From positions 1-6,027 of the forward strand of contig CALBET010000618.1 in the NCBI GenBank assembly GCA_937888665.1: DNA of 6,027 nucleotides, given 5' to 3'. Numbering within the stretch: the first letter of the stretch is position 1; every line of letters begins with the position of its first letter. The stretch comes from an uncultured Acidobacteriota bacterium (GTDB lineage Bacteria; Acidobacteriota; Vicinamibacteria; Vicinamibacterales; UBA8438). The position numbers were made by a program, and so were the translations under genes. Shown here one piece after another: positions 4,978 to 6,027 of this stretch. Below the pieces are notes generated by a model, which ran no database searches, had not been told where the DNA came from, and saw only the letters and a list, made by a program, of their open reading frames with translations.

Positions 4978-6027
4978 TTACTGTAGCAACTCCATCGACT
5001 TGATCTTCGGGATGGCCGGAGCGCCGATGATGCGTTGTGGCCCTCGGATGTCCCCCTGCTGCAGGTCGGCTGGTGTGACGATCGTCGTTTCTGGGGCATC
5101 CTGGGCGGTCGATTTCGCCGGCGGATTGATCCACACCGCGTGCGGCAGGAGTTCGAGGCGCGGCGGACCCTGCACGAAGCGTTCGGGATGCGCGTCGTAG
5201 GCGGCCAGGCGCGCGTGATGCCGGACCTTGAGGATCGTGGCCGCCCGCCCGTGGTGGACGTCGGCCGGCGTGAGATAGCTCAGGCCACTGTGATGGTGCG
5301 CCTCGTTGTACCACGCGAAGAGATGCCGGCTCACGCTGCGAGCGTGTTCGATGGCGCCGAAGCGCTGCGGAAACTCCGGCCGGTATTTGAACGTCCGGAC
5401 CTGCGCTTCGGAAAACGGATTGTCATTGCTCACGCGTGGCCGCGAGTGACTCGCGTCGATGTTGAGGTCCGAGAACAGCTCGGCGACCAGCTTGCTGCGC
5501 ATCGGCGCCCCGCGGTCGGCGTGGATGGTCAGTTGGTGCGGGCCGATCCCCTGCTTGCGGCACGTCGCGGCGATCAGGCGCTGGGCCAGGCGGGCGTTCT
5601 CGTGCCCCGCGACCATCCAGCCCACGACGTAGCGGCTGAACAGATCGAGGATCACATACAGCGAGTAATAGAGGTACGGGATCGGCCCCTTGAGCTTGGT
5701 GATGTCCCACGACCAGACCTGATTCGGGGCCGTCGCCACGAGTTCCGGTTTCGCGTACACCGGATGTCGGGCCTGCGTCCGCCGCTCGCGGACCTCGGCC
5801 GCGGCCGCGAGGAGGCGATACATCGTGCGCGTCGAGCAGAGATAGGTCTGCTCCTCGAGCAGCGTGGCGTAGACCTCGGCGGGCGATTGGTCGACGAATC
5901 GCTCGCTGTGCAACACGTCGAGGACGGCCTGCCGCTCGGCAGGGCCGAGCGCGCGCGACGAGGGGGCCCGGACGGTCGGCGTCGACGGCCGGACGGGCTG
6001 TCGATGCCGATAGAGGGTGGCGCGCGC
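4978..6027 (-). CDS. IS3-family transposase OrfB (DDE integrase), 5' end beyond the window
   Basis: The protein cuts and joins IS ends through an RNase H-fold integrase core. The frame is open from the window edge (codon 6027-6025) to TAA 4978-4980, giving 349 visible residues; a GTG at 5916 is internal, because homology clearly continues upstream (ATLYRHR near the edge and AERQAVLDVLHSERF before the core). The catalytic triad is complete, numbering from the window edge: D108 in WSWDITKL, D171 in IHADRGAP and E207 in NPFSEAQ. The second Asp and the Glu are separated by 35 residues, the DD(35)E spacing of IS3. The usual SHSRPRVSNDNPFSEAQ block and the HHHSGLSYLTPADVHHG block are present. IS3 elements usually make OrfA and an OrfAB fusion by -1 frameshifting; that region is off the window. 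No lesion is seen, so the transposase may be active. Confidence 0.92.
   Translation of the reverse strand, partial: ARATLYRHRQPVRPSTPTVRAPSSRALGPAERQAVLDVLHSERFVDQSPAEVYATLLEEQTYLCSTRTMYRLLAAAAEVRERRTQARHPVYAKPELVATAPNQVWSWDITKLKGPIPYLYYSLYVILDLFSRYVVGWMVAGHENARLAQRLIAATCRKQGIGPHQLTIHADRGAPMRSKLVAELFSDLNIDASHSRPRVSNDNPFSEAQVRTFKYRPEFPQRFGAIEHARSVSRHLFAWYNEAHHHSGLSYLTPADVHHGRAATILKVRHHARLAAYDAHPERFVQGPPRLELLPHAVWINPPAKSTAQDAPETTIVTPADLQQGDIRGPQRIIGAPAIPKIKSMELLQ

Larger units (their letters stand above)
4945..6027 (-). mobile_element. IS3-family insertion sequence, partial (continues past the right edge)
   Basis: The element carries an IS3-type DDE transposase on the minus strand, whose stop codon lies about 33 bases from the inferred left end. 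That end is placed at TGTCAACGCGTTTGAGACA (4945-4963), because IS3-family ends begin with TG and because the hicB-like frame loses its homology just before it. The other end and the target duplication are outside the window, so the boundary is inferred. Confidence 0.7.

Noticed and set aside
4784..5314. Minus-strand 176-codon frame at the IS end
   Set aside because: It overlaps the transposase C-terminus in another frame, is Arg/Pro/Gly-rich, and spans the IS boundary; it is a shadow.
1..6027. CRISPR array, tRNA or rRNA genes
   Set aside because: No regularly spaced direct repeats, tRNA-like cloverleaf or rRNA-like sequence was seen on either strand.

Overview
The window is high-GC bacterial DNA. 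A secreted c-type cytochrome/PQQ propeller dehydrogenase, a secreted 'DPDLEGVW' protein and a TolB-like/TPR regulator fragment together resemble environmental Acidobacteriota (Vicinamibacteria-like). This taxon is an inference from protein style, not from a marker gene.

Left part (1-2881): after about 260 bases with no supportable gene comes a gene for a secreted protein of unknown function (260-1009). It is broken by an in-frame TGA where the family appears to carry Trp, and it also lacks the usual C-terminal third. Thirty-nine bases later, behind a strong Shine-Dalgarno, is an intact 610-residue exported haem c/PQQ-type dehydrogenase resembling polyvinyl-alcohol dehydrogenase. It is the only clearly intact metabolic gene here.

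Middle part (2882-4783): this is a patchwork. An internal piece of a TolB-like regulator carries a one-base insertion. A complete higB-higA toxin-antitoxin operon follows on the minus strand, with a recognisable promoter and a palindromic operator; higB appears to be leaderless with a GTG start. Next is the 3' part of a large serine recombinase that has lost its catalytic half and one zinc-ribbon cysteine.

Right part (4784-6027): a perfect TATAAT box and a Shine-Dalgarno precede the first 18 codons of a hicB-like antitoxin. The reading frame then runs into the inferred end of an IS3-family element, whose DD(35)E transposase runs off the right edge on the minus strand.

Overall, the metabolic pair borders a decayed mobile or genomic-island segment where higBA is the intact survivor and most other genes are fragments. 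I do not see a clearly new multi-gene system. The points most worth checking are the TGA-for-Trp lesion, the leaderless autoregulated higB, and the hicB/IS3 junction.
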